Translations under genes and position numbers: made by a program
DNA from: Limnohabitans radicicola
GTDB taxonomy: Bacteria > Pseudomonadota > Gammaproteobacteria > Burkholderiales > Burkholderiaceae_C
DNA: 64,000 nucleotides
Assembly (NCBI RefSeq): GCF_014837235.1
Contig: NZ_JACYFT010000003.1
Location: forward strand, 143,660-207,659
Reading direction: 5' to 3'
Notes under the pieces: model-generated
Seen by the model: the letters and a program-made list of their open reading frames with translations, nothing else
Told to the model about the DNA's origin: nothing
The model's database searches: none
Shown here: positions 44,190 through 52,354 of the stretch, piece after piece
How the letters are laid out: each line of letters begins with the position of its first letter
How positions within the stretch are numbered: the first letter of the stretch is position 1

Positions 44190-45164
44190 ATGACCAAACG
44201 CCACTTTCTCCAATGGACGCTGACCGCGCTGGCCCTGAGCGCTTTCGGCCCTGCTGCCCTGGCGCAGAGCTACCCCACCAAAGCCATCCGCTTGGTCGTG
44301 CCTTTCCCTGCAGGTGGAGCGACCGATTTGTTTGCGCGCAGCCTCTCGCAAAAACTCGGCGAAAAGCTCGGCGTCTCGCTGGTCGTGGACAACAAGCCCG
44401 GTGCGGGCGGCACGCTGGGCTCGGACCTGGTGGCCAAAGGCGTGGCCGACGGCTACACCTTGCTGCTGGCCACGTCGAGCACGCATTCGATTGGCCCGAA
44501 TCTGAACCCGCGCATGCCCTACGACGCGGTGCGCGACTTCACGCCCATCGGCCAGGTCGGCAATGCGCCCAGCATCATGCTGGTGCCCAACAGCTCGCCC
44601 GCCAAAACCGTGCAGGAGTGGATCGACCTGGCGCGCAAGAACCCCGGTCGCCTGAACTACGCCTCCAGCGGCAATGGCACGGTGGTGCAGCTCACGGCCG
44701 AGTTGTTCAAGTCACAGGCCAATCTGTTTGTGGTCCACATCCCCTACAAAGGCACGGCGCTGGCGATCCCAGATCTGGTCAGCGGCAAGGTCGATGTGTT
44801 GTTCGACTCCCTGCCCACGGGCCTGCCCCATGTGAAAGACGGCCGCTTGCGTGCGCTGGGGGTGACCTCGGCCAAACGCACGCCCCTGGCCCCGGGCTTG
44901 CCTGCGATTGCTGAAGTGCTGCCTGGCTACGAGTCCACCACCTGGTTCGGTTTGTTTGGCCCCAAGGGCTTGCCGCCCGAGGTGGTGCAGCGCGTCAATG
45001 CGGCGGCCAACCAGGTGCTGCACGACCCGGAAGTCATCGACAAGCTGACGCGCCTGGGCATTGAGCCAGTGGGCGGCACCCCGGCGCAGTTCACGCAAAT
45101 GCTGGCCAGCGAATCGGCCAAGTGGAAAAAGATCATCAGCGAACGCAAGATCACCTCGGATTGA
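44190..45164 (+). CDS. Bug/TctC-family periplasmic solute-binding protein
   Basis: The 324-residue exported receptor has a signal peptide ending GPAALA, then YPTKAIRLVVPFPAGGATDL, VVDNKPGAGGTLGSDLVAKG, and VVHIPYKGTALAIPDLVSGK. These are Bug-family hallmarks for binding carboxylates or related acids. It lies 98 bases after tctA but beyond a terminator, and four bases before a gamma-glutamyltransferase-like gene. It could feed the tctBA permease or be tied to the peptidase; the ligand is unknown. Confidence 0.93.
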   Translation: MTKRHFLQWTLTALALSAFGPAALAQSYPTKAIRLVVPFPAGGATDLFARSLSQKLGEKLGVSLVVDNKPGAGGTLGSDLVAKGVADGYTLLLATSSTHSIGPNLNPRMPYDAVRDFTPIGQVGNAPSIMLVPNSSPAKTVQEWIDLARKNPGRLNYASSGNGTVVQLTAELFKSQANLFVVHIPYKGTALAIPDLVSGKVDVLFDSLPTGLPHVKDGRLRALGVTSAKRTPLAPGLPAIAEVLPGYESTTWFGLFGPKGLPPEVVQRVNAAANQVLHDPEVIDKLTRLGIEPVGGTPAQFTQMLASESAKWKKIISERKITSD

Positions 45165-45168
45165 GTGC

Positions 45169-46791
45169 ATGAACTTCAACTACCAGAACCCTTACACCAA
45201 CACCCGCCTGCCGCTGTTTGCGCGCAATGTGGTGTCCACCTCCCACCCGCTGGCCGCGCAAGCGGGTTTGCGCATGATGCTCAAAGGCGGCAACGCCGTG
45301 GACGCGGCCATTGCGGCCGCTGCCGCCATCACGCTGACCGAGCCGGTCAGCTGCGGCCTGGGCTCGGACGCCTTCTGTATCTTGTGGGACGGCCAGAAAC
45401 TCCACGGTCTCAACGCCTCCGGCCCGGCCCCGGCCACCTGGACGCCCGAGTACTTCCACCGCAAATACGGCAAGGACGCCAAGACCCCGCCCAAGCGCGG
45501 CTTTGATTCGGTGTCGGTGCCGGGCGCGGTGGCCGGCTGGGTGGCACTGAGCGAGCGCTTTGGCAAGCTGCCTTTTGCCGACTTGCTCGAACCCGCCATC
45601 GAGATCGCCGAACGCGGTTACCTGATGCCCGTCGTGGTGCAGCAAAAATGGGCCGCCGCCACGCCCGAGCTGCAGTCGCAGCCCGGCTTTGCGCAGAGCT
45701 TTCTGCCCTGGGGCCGTGCGCCCAACGTGGGCGAGTTGTTCCAGTTCAAGAGCGCGGCCCGGGGCCTGCGAGCCATTGCCGAGTCCAAAGGCCAGGCCCT
45801 GTATGGCGGCGAGATCGCCCAGGCGATTGAAAAGTTCGCCAAGGACAACGGCGGCAGCATCACCGCCAAAGACCTGGCCGATTTCAGGCCCGAGTGGGTC
45901 GAGCCGATTGCCAAGAACTACCGTGGCTACACTCTGCATGAGATCCCGCCCAACGGGCAGGGCATCGCCGCGCTGATCGCGCTGGGTATCCTGTCGAACT
46001 TCGATCTGGCGTCCATGCCTGTGGACGGCGTGCAGTCGCAGCACCTGCAGATCGAGGCGATGAAGCTCGCTTTTGCCGACGTGTATCGCTATGTGGCCGA
46101 TCCGCGCAGCATGGACATCACACCCGCGCAGATGCTGGACGACGCGTACCTCGCCAGCCGCGCCCGCCTGATCGACATGCACAAGGCGCAGAACTTCCAG
46201 GCGGGCAACCCGGTCAAGGGCGGCACCATCTACCTCACCGCCGCCGACGAGAACGGCATGATGGTCAGCTTCATCCAGAGCAACTACATGGGCTTTGGCT
46301 CGGGCGTGGTGGAGCCGACCTACGGCATCAGCCTGCAAAACCGGGGGCACGGCTTCAGTGTGGACCCCGCAGGTGCCAACAGCGCCAACCTGGTGGCACC
46401 GGGCAAGCGGCCTTTCCACACCATCATCCCGGCCTTCCTCACGCAGAACGGCCAGCCGGTCATGAGCTACGGCGTCATGGGCGGCAACATGCAGCCCCAA
46501 GGCCACATGCAGACCCTGGTGCGCATGCTCGACTACGGCCAAAACCCGCAGGCGGCCTGCGACGCGCCGCGCTGGCGCTTCAACACCGGGCTCAACATCA
46601 ACGTCGAGGCTGCGATGAATCCGGCCACGGTGCAGGCCCTGGCGGGCATGGGCCACGAGATGGATGTGATCAACGACTCCTACCAGGACTTTGGTGCAGG
46701 CCAGTTCATCTGGCGCATGGGTGATCCGAAGGTCGAAGGCTATCTGGCCGCGAGCGACCCTCGCCGTGACGGCCAGGCCGTGGGCTTTTGA
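45169..46791 (+). CDS. Gamma-glutamyltransferase family protein
   Basis: The 540-residue Ntn-hydrolase-type protein has the GGT layout: FARNVVSTSHPLAAQAGLRM, GGNAVDAAIAAAAAITLTEP, a central VSVPGAVAGWVALSERFGKL, and the self-processing Thr at about residue 353 in KGGTIYLTAADENG. The C-terminal small subunit has KRPFHTIIPAFL and GVMGGNMQPQGHMQ. No signal peptide is visible, so unlike classical periplasmic GGT it should be cytoplasmic, as in YwrD-like or cephalosporin-acylase-like relatives. It follows the Bug gene by four bases and overlaps the EamA gene by one. Confidence 0.9.
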   Translation: MNFNYQNPYTNTRLPLFARNVVSTSHPLAAQAGLRMMLKGGNAVDAAIAAAAAITLTEPVSCGLGSDAFCILWDGQKLHGLNASGPAPATWTPEYFHRKYGKDAKTPPKRGFDSVSVPGAVAGWVALSERFGKLPFADLLEPAIEIAERGYLMPVVVQQKWAAATPELQSQPGFAQSFLPWGRAPNVGELFQFKSAARGLRAIAESKGQALYGGEIAQAIEKFAKDNGGSITAKDLADFRPEWVEPIAKNYRGYTLHEIPPNGQGIAALIALGILSNFDLASMPVDGVQSQHLQIEAMKLAFADVYRYVADPRSMDITPAQMLDDAYLASRARLIDMHKAQNFQAGNPVKGGTIYLTAADENGMMVSFIQSNYMGFGSGVVEPTYGISLQNRGHGFSVDPAGANSANLVAPGKRPFHTIIPAFLTQNGQPVMSYGVMGGNMQPQGHMQTLVRMLDYGQNPQAACDAPRWRFNTGLNINVEAAMNPATVQALAGMGHEMDVINDSYQDFGAGQFIWRMGDPKVEGYLAASDPRRDGQAVGF

Positions 46792-47693
46792 TGGCATCCC
46801 ACTCGCCCAGGATGACCTCGGGCCTGCTGCTGGCAGCAGCGGGCTCGATTGCGTTCAGCGGCAAGGCCATCATCGTCAAACTGGGTTACCGCCATGGCGT
46901 GGACGCGGTGACGCTCTTGATGTACCGCATGCTGTTTGCGCTGCCCATGTTCTTGCTCATGGCCTGGTGGGCGGGGCGAGGCAAACCTGCACTGACCCGC
47001 CGCGACTGGCTGGGCGTGGTGGGACTGGGTTTTTCAGGTTATTACCTGTCGAGCTTTCTGGACTTCTGGGGCCTGGAATACATCACGGCCTCATTGGAGC
47101 GGCTGATCCTGTACCTCAACCCCACGCTCGTGCTGGTGCTGGGCTGGGTGCTGTTTCGCAAGAAAATCAGCTATCGCCAGGGCGTGGCCATGGCCATCAG
47201 CTACAGCGGCGTCTTGTTGGTGTTCGGGCACGAGGTCAGTCTGGCCGGTACGCATGTGGCGCTGGGCGCGTTTCTGGTCTTCTCCAGCGCGGTCACCTAT
47301 GCCCTTTACCTGACCTACAGCGGGCAGCTGGTGCAGCGCCTGGGGTCTTTGCGGCTGGCGGGTCTGGCCACTTCGGTGGCGTGTTTTTTCTGTCTGTTGC
47401 AGTTTGTGTTGCTCAGGCCGCTGGACACCGCGCTGGTGCCCGAGCCCGTGCTGTGGCTGTCGGTGCTCAATGCCACCGCCTGCACGGCCTTGCCCGTGCT
47501 GCTGGTCATGATGGCCATCGAGCGCATCGGTCCGGGCCTCACGGCACAGACGGGCATGATCGGCCCCATGTCCACGATTTCGATGGGCGTTTGGCTCTTG
47601 GGTGAACCGTTCAACGCGTGGATCATTGCAGGCACTGGCCTGGTGGTCAGTGGTGTGTTTTGGGTGACGCGGCCAGCGGGCCGCACAAGTTAA
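46791..47693 (+). CDS. EamA/DMT-family transporter
   Basis: The 300-residue membrane protein has ten predicted helices in two EamA repeats, e.g. LLAAAGSIAFSGKAIIVKLG in the first and FLVFSSAVTYALYLTYSGQL in the second. Drug/metabolite-family members export amino acids or metabolites; the substrate is not predictable. The ATG overlaps the preceding stop, indicating the same transcript as the GGT-like gene. The SDR gene follows 16 bases later. Confidence 0.88.
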   Translation: MASHSPRMTSGLLLAAAGSIAFSGKAIIVKLGYRHGVDAVTLLMYRMLFALPMFLLMAWWAGRGKPALTRRDWLGVVGLGFSGYYLSSFLDFWGLEYITASLERLILYLNPTLVLVLGWVLFRKKISYRQGVAMAISYSGVLLVFGHEVSLAGTHVALGAFLVFSSAVTYALYLTYSGQLVQRLGSLRLAGLATSVACFFCLLQFVLLRPLDTALVPEPVLWLSVLNATACTALPVLLVMMAIERIGPGLTAQTGMIGPMSTISMGVWLLGEPFNAWIIAGTGLVVSGVFWVTRPAGRTS

Positions 47694-47709
47694 CTTTCAG
47701 GAGATCAAC

Positions 47710-48510
47710 ATGGATTTGGGCATTGCAGGCAAGTGGGCCTTGGTGGGTGGCGCGAGCAAAGGCTTGGGCTGGGGTTGCGCACGGGCCTTGGCACTCGAAG
47801 GTGTGAACGTGGTCATGGTGGCGCGTGGCGCCGAAGTGCTGAACAAGGCGGTGGATGACTTGCGTGCCGAAACGGGTGGTCAAGTGCAATTGATCGCCGT
47901 GGCGCAAGACATCACCACCGAAGCCGGCCGCGAAGCGATCTGGAACGTGGCGGGTGGTCCGGGCAAAGACTACGACATCGTGGTCACCAACGCAGGTGGC
48001 CCCCCCCCAGGCGACTTCCGCGATTGGGACCGCGAGGCCTGGATCAAAGCCATCGACGCCAACATGCTCACCCCCATTGAGCTGATCAAGGCCACGGTGG
48101 ACGGCATGGCCGCACGTGGCTTTGGCCGCATCGTGAACATCACCTCCAGCTCGGTGAAGTCCCCCATCGACGTGCTGGGCTTGTCCAATGGCGCCCGCAG
48201 TGGCCTGACGGGTTTTGTGGCAGGTACATCGCGCAGCAAGATCGCGGGGCAGGGCGTGACCATCAACAACCTGTTGCCTGGCAAATTCGACACCGACCGC
48301 ATCCGCGCCACATTGCCCGCCATGGCCCAAAAGCAAGGCAAGACGGTGGAGGAAATGCGCGCCATCCAACAAGCGCAGATCCCGGCTGGGCGCTACGGCA
48401 CACCGCAGGAGTTTGGGGCCATCTGCGCCTTCCTGTGCAGCCAGCACGCGGCCTACATGACGGGCCAGAATGTGCTGGCCGATGGTGGGGCTTATCCGGG
48501 GACTTACTGA
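47710..48510 (+). CDS. SDR-family oxidoreductase with atypical active site
   Basis: The 266-residue protein is a short-chain dehydrogenase/reductase-fold protein with the cofactor loop GGASKGLGWG, the NAGG motif in VVTNAGGPPPG, and a C-terminal NVLADGGAYPGTY. The catalytic YxxxK is missing: the region after SSS reads LGLSNGARSGL, with Ser 159 and Arg 163 where Tyr and Lys are expected. A group of bacterial SDRs shares this pattern, so it may be a real subclass with altered chemistry. AGGAG precedes the ATG. Confidence 0.88.
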   Translation: MDLGIAGKWALVGGASKGLGWGCARALALEGVNVVMVARGAEVLNKAVDDLRAETGGQVQLIAVAQDITTEAGREAIWNVAGGPGKDYDIVVTNAGGPPPGDFRDWDREAWIKAIDANMLTPIELIKATVDGMAARGFGRIVNITSSSVKSPIDVLGLSNGARSGLTGFVAGTSRSKIAGQGVTINNLLPGKFDTDRIRATLPAMAQKQGKTVEEMRAIQQAQIPAGRYGTPQEFGAICAFLCSQHAAYMTGQNVLADGGAYPGTY

Positions 48511-48519
48511 AGTCTGGTT

Positions 48520-49419
48520 TCAGTGGCGGGATGAGACCCAGATCCCGCCCACTATCAACCCAAACGCCGCCACGTGGTACAGGTGCGGCAACTCGCCCAG
48601 GAAGGCGGCCGACAGCACCGCGGCAAACAGCGGGGTGAGGTTGGCAAAAAAGCCCGCCACCGCCGGGCCTGCCTGCTGGATGCCGAGGCCCCAGCAGCGG
48701 TAGGCCAACACTGCCGGGCCTACGGCCACAAAGGCCAGCGTGGCGATCAGTGGCCCGCCCCACACGATGTGGGCGTCGGTCAGGCCCCATTCCAGTCCGG
48801 CAAACAGGCCTGACCAGCCCAGGCCAAACACCACTTGCCCGAGCAAAAAGGCCGCCCAGTCGTTGCGGATGCTGTCGGGCTCATCGCGGCGTGAGAGCAG
48901 CCAGCTGTAAAAAGACCAGCAGGCCGTGGCCAGCAGGATGAACAGGTCGCCCGCCACCAGGCGCACCGCCATCAGCTCGGCCCATTGCCCGCGCGAGAGC
49001 ACCACCAGCGCGCCGCTGATGGACAGCAAGGCCCCCAGCAGCTGCATGCGCCGCACCGGGGCTTTGAAAAACAGGCCACCGATGATGAGCATCCAGAACG
49101 GCCCACTGGCCGCGACCAGGGTGACGTTCAGCGGGGTGGAGGTTTGCAGCGCCAGGTACTGCAGCGCGTTGTAGCAGCCCACACCCAGCAGACTCAGCAG
49201 GGTGAAGCGTTTCCAGTGTGACCACAGGCCGCTGTGCGGGCGCAGCACCTTCCAGGCCAGGGGCAACAAAATGAAGAAAGCGACGAACCAGCGCAAAAAG
49301 TTGAGCGTGATCGGGGGCACCAGGTCGGTGACGAGGCGGCCCACCACGGCATTGCCCGCCCACATGAGCGGCGGTACCGTCAGCAGCAGGGCGGTGACGG
49401 GGGAGAGTTTCTGGGACAT
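48520..49419 (-). CDS. EamA/DMT-family transporter
   Basis: The 299-residue protein has ten hydrophobic helices in two EamA repeats, with WAGNAVVGRLVTDLVPPITL near the start and AVLSAAFLGELPHLYHVAAF near the end. It converges on the SDR gene with a nine-base gap and no terminator hairpin. Substrate is unknown. It is only distantly similar to the EamA gene 800 bases away, so the two are not a recent duplication. Confidence 0.88.
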   Translation of the reverse strand: MSQKLSPVTALLLTVPPLMWAGNAVVGRLVTDLVPPITLNFLRWFVAFFILLPLAWKVLRPHSGLWSHWKRFTLLSLLGVGCYNALQYLALQTSTPLNVTLVAASGPFWMLIIGGLFFKAPVRRMQLLGALLSISGALVVLSRGQWAELMAVRLVAGDLFILLATACWSFYSWLLSRRDEPDSIRNDWAAFLLGQVVFGLGWSGLFAGLEWGLTDAHIVWGGPLIATLAFVAVGPAVLAYRCWGLGIQQAGPAVAGFFANLTPLFAAVLSAAFLGELPHLYHVAAFGLIVGGIWVSSRH

Positions 49420-49551
49420 CGGACGACTGTAGCGGGATTCGGGCGCGACTTTGTCGCTCGGGGTCGCGCAGGTGCCTGAGTGCCTGACAAGGCGGCTTGA
49501 TTCGTGGCACAGTCGGGCATCTTTGGCATTTCACTGAATCAGGAGCACAAC

Positions 49552-50535
49552 ATGACATTGGCAGTCCAGATCGACCAGCACGGCGGACCGGAAGTGATGA
49601 AACTGGTGGACGTGACCGTGGGCGAACCCGGCCCGGGCGAGATCCGCATCCGCCACAAGGCCATCGGCCTGAACTTCATTGACGTTTACCAACGCAGCGG
49701 CCTGTACCAGCTGCCCATGCCGCTCAAGCTGGGCATGGAGGCTTCAGGTGTGGTCGAAGCGGTGGGCGAGGGCGTCACGCACCTCAAAGTGGGTGACCGC
49801 GCTGCCTACGCCAGCCAGCCCCCGGGCAGCTACTGCGAAGTGCGTGTGATGCCCGCCAAGTGCGTGTGCAAACTGCCCGATGCGATCTCGTTCGAGACGG
49901 GTGCGGCCATGATGCTCAAGGGCCTGACCGCGCAATATTTGCTCAAGCGCACGCTGCCCCAGGGCGGTCTGCAGGCGGGCGACTTCGTGCTGTTCCATGC
50001 CGCTGCTGGCGGTGTGGGCCTGATCGCCTGCCAGTGGGCCAAGGCTTTGGGCCTGCGCCTGATCGGCACGGCGGGCAGCGACGCCAAGTGCGCACTGGCC
50101 CTGGCCAACGGTGCCGAGTTCTGCATCAACTACTCGACCGAAGACTTCCAGGCCAAGGTCAAGGAGATCACGGGCGGCAAGGGCGTCAAAGTGGTTTATG
50201 ACTCGGTGGGCAAAGACACCTGGGACAAGTCGCTCGACTGCCTGGCCCCGTTTGGCCTGATGGCCAGCTTCGGCAACGCGTCGGGCCCTGTGGCCCCGTT
50301 TGCGCCGGGCATCCTCGGCCCCAAGGGCTCGGTGTATGTGACGCGCCAGACTTTGTTCAGCCACATCACCACGCGCGAGAGCACGCAAGAAATGGCCGAT
50401 GATTTGTTCGAGGCCGTGACCAGTGGTAAGGTCAAGATCCATATTGACCAGACCTTCCCGTTGGCCAACATCCAGGACGCGCACATCGCCCTGGAAGCCC
50501 GCAAGACCACGGGCTGCACCGTCATCACTTTGTGA
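49552..50535 (+). CDS. NADPH:quinone oxidoreductase (zinc-free MDR family)
   Basis: The 327-residue protein is a QOR-type medium-chain reductase. It has IGLNFIDVYQRSGLYQLP typical of quinone reductases, GMEASGVVEAVGEGV, the NADPH-binding loop AAAGGVGLIACQWAKALG and GNASGPVAPF. It lacks the structural and catalytic zinc Cys residues of alcohol dehydrogenases. AGGAG eight bases ahead decides ATG 49552 over an upstream in-frame start. A bidirectional terminator follows. Confidence 0.93.
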   Translation: MTLAVQIDQHGGPEVMKLVDVTVGEPGPGEIRIRHKAIGLNFIDVYQRSGLYQLPMPLKLGMEASGVVEAVGEGVTHLKVGDRAAYASQPPGSYCEVRVMPAKCVCKLPDAISFETGAAMMLKGLTAQYLLKRTLPQGGLQAGDFVLFHAAAGGVGLIACQWAKALGLRLIGTAGSDAKCALALANGAEFCINYSTEDFQAKVKEITGGKGVKVVYDSVGKDTWDKSLDCLAPFGLMASFGNASGPVAPFAPGILGPKGSVYVTRQTLFSHITTRESTQEMADDLFEAVTSGKVKIHIDQTFPLANIQDAHIALEARKTTGCTVITL

Positions 50536-50572
50536 TGGGGGCGCTGGCGCGGTCCAGCATAGGCCCGCAATG

Positions 50573-50603
50573 AAAAAACCGCTGCGCAAGGCAGCGGTTT
50601 TTT
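50573..50603. terminator. Bidirectional intrinsic terminator
   Basis: AAAAAACCGCTGC (50573-50585) pairs with GCAGCGGTTTTTT (50591-50603) around GCAAG. It serves the quinone reductase on plus and the aminotransferase on minus. Confidence 0.9.
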
Positions 50604-50622
50604 ATTGGGCGAGGGGTGCGGA

Positions 50623-51771
50623 TCAGGCCGCCAGCTTGGCCTTGGGGGCAATGCTTTCCAGCGCGCTGCGCAGGTGCTGCAGCGTGCGTGGCACCTGGTG
50701 CCATTTGTCCAGGCCAAACAGGCCCATGCGGAAGGTGCTGAAGTCGGCGGGTTCGTCGCATTGCAGCGGCACGCCAGCAGCCGTCTGCAGGCCCAGCGCC
50801 AGGAACTTCTTGCTGTTCTGGATCTCGGGGTCGGTGGTGTAGCTCACCACCACGCCAGGAGCCTCAAAGCCGGGCGCGGCGACGCTGGGGAAGCCGTGCT
50901 CTTGCAGCAAGGCGCGCACCTGGCGGCCCAGCTCGATCTGCTCGTCACGCACCTTGGCAAAGCCGTAGGCTTCGGTCTCCAGCATGGCCTCTTGCAGGCG
51001 CTGCAGGGCATCGGTGGGCAAGGTGGTGTGGTACATGTGCGCACCGCCTTCGTAGGTTTCCATGACCTGCAGCCACTTCTTGAGGTCCATCGCGAAGGTG
51101 GTGCTGGTGGTGCCGTCAATGGCTTGGCGGGCGCGCTCGCTGAGCATGACCATGGCGCAGCAGGGCGAACTGCTCCAGCCTTTTTGGGGCGCGCTGATCA
51201 GCACATCCACGCCCGTGGCTTTCATGTCGACCCACATGGCGCCCGAGGCGATGCAGTCCAGCACAAACAGGCCACCCACGGCGTGCACGGCATCGGCCAC
51301 GGCCTTCAGGTAGTCGTCCGGCAGGATCATGCCGGCAGCGGTTTCCACGTGCGGGGCAAACACCAGCGCGGGTTTTTCTGCGGCAATCGCGGCCTTGACC
51401 TCTTCAATGGGGGCGGGCGTCCAGGCCGCCTGCGGACCCGCAGCGATGCGGCGGGCCTTGAGCACGCTGTGGCTCTTGGGGATCTGGCCCATGTCAAAGA
51501 TTTGCGTCCAGCGGAAGCTGAACCAGCCGTTGCGGATCACCATGACGTGTTGGTTGGTGGCGAACTGGCGGGCGACAGACTCCATGCCAAAGGTGCCACT
51601 GCCGGGCACCAGCGCGACCGAGTGGGCGCCATAGACGGTCTTGAGCATGCGCGAGATGTCGGTCATCACGCCACCAAAGCGCTTGGACATGTGGTTCAGG
51701 GCGCGGTCGGTGTAGACCACCGAGAACTCAAGCAGACCATCGGGGTCAATGTGGGGCAGCAGGCCGGGCAT
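50623..51771 (-). CDS. Class V aminotransferase (serine-pyruvate / alanine-glyoxylate type)
   Basis: The 382-residue PLP enzyme resembles alanine-glyoxylate and 2-aminoethylphosphonate-pyruvate type transaminases. It has a PGSGTFGMESVARQF phosphate-binding loop, HVETAAGMILPDDYL, LDCIASGAMWVD with the PLP Asp, and SAPQKGWSS with the Schiff-base Lys near residue 197. The exact amino donor cannot be told. It lies on the minus strand 44 bases before lspA's stop and shares the bidirectional terminator. Confidence 0.87.
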   Translation of the reverse strand: MPGLLPHIDPDGLLEFSVVYTDRALNHMSKRFGGVMTDISRMLKTVYGAHSVALVPGSGTFGMESVARQFATNQHVMVIRNGWFSFRWTQIFDMGQIPKSHSVLKARRIAAGPQAAWTPAPIEEVKAAIAAEKPALVFAPHVETAAGMILPDDYLKAVADAVHAVGGLFVLDCIASGAMWVDMKATGVDVLISAPQKGWSSSPCCAMVMLSERARQAIDGTTSTTFAMDLKKWLQVMETYEGGAHMYHTTLPTDALQRLQEAMLETEAYGFAKVRDEQIELGRQVRALLQEHGFPSVAAPGFEAPGVVVSYTTDPEIQNSKKFLALGLQTAAGVPLQCDEPADFSTFRMGLFGLDKWHQVPRTLQHLRSALESIAPKAKLAA

Positions 51772-51815
51772 GGGGTGTCTCCGTGTTCAGGAATCAGGGG
51801 TGAGAGCTTAACCGT

Positions 51816-52349
51816 TTAACGCCCACGCCGCACGCGCAGCAGCTCGTCCAGTATCAGCAGGCCAGCGCCCAGCGTGATGGCGCAGTCGGCCACGTTGAAG
51901 GCCGGGAAGTGGCCGCCGTGGAAGATGGCTTCGAGAAAGGCCCAGTGGAAGTCCAGAAAGTCGACCACGTAGCCGTGCAGCAGGCGGTCAATCACATTGC
52001 CCACCGCGCCGCCCAGGATGCAGCTGACGGCCGCGCAGAACAGGCGCTGGCTCGCGTGCGAGCGCAACAGCCAGACCATCACGAGCGCGGCCACGGTGCC
52101 CAGGCCGGTGAAGAACCAGCGTTGCCAGCCGCCAGCGTCAGACAAAAAGGAAAACGCCGCCCCCAGGTTGTGCACCCGCACCAGGTTGAAGTAGGCGGTG
52201 ATGGGCAGGCTCTCGCCGTACTGGAAGCTGCCGAGGATCAGCACTTTGGTGAACTGGTCGATCACCATGATCAGCGTGGCGATGCCCAGCCACAGCAGCC
52301 AGCCGCTGCCGGAGCCACCGAACGCGCGAGCGCCTTTGCCCTTGGCCAT
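51816..52349 (-). CDS. lspA: Lipoprotein signal peptidase LspA
   Basis: LspA (signal peptidase II) cleaves leaders from diacylglyceryl-modified prolipoproteins in the inner membrane. The 177-residue protein has four membrane helices and the motifs [37 protein letters not shown] with catalytic Asp 130, and FNVADCAI with catalytic Asp 155. ATG 52349 is five bases after the ileS stop, so it is expressed with ileS and ribF in the widespread ribF-ileS-lspA order. Confidence 0.96.
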   Translation of the reverse strand: MAKGKGARAFGGSGSGWLLWLGIATLIMVIDQFTKVLILGSFQYGESLPITAYFNLVRVHNLGAAFSFLSDAGGWQRWFFTGLGTVAALVMVWLLRSHASQRLFCAAVSCILGGAVGNVIDRLLHGYVVDFLDFHWAFLEAIFHGGHFPAFNVADCAITLGAGLLILDELLRVRRGR

Positions 52350-52354
52350 GGCGA

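Noticed and set aside
29064..45164. The two Bug receptors as a duplication or transposed segment
   Set aside because: They are only family-level similar, and no flanking repeats are visible.
45151..46797. Long antisense frame opposite the GGT-like gene
   Set aside because: The sense frame has all family motifs. The antisense protein is His/Arg/Gly-biased and has no ribosome site.
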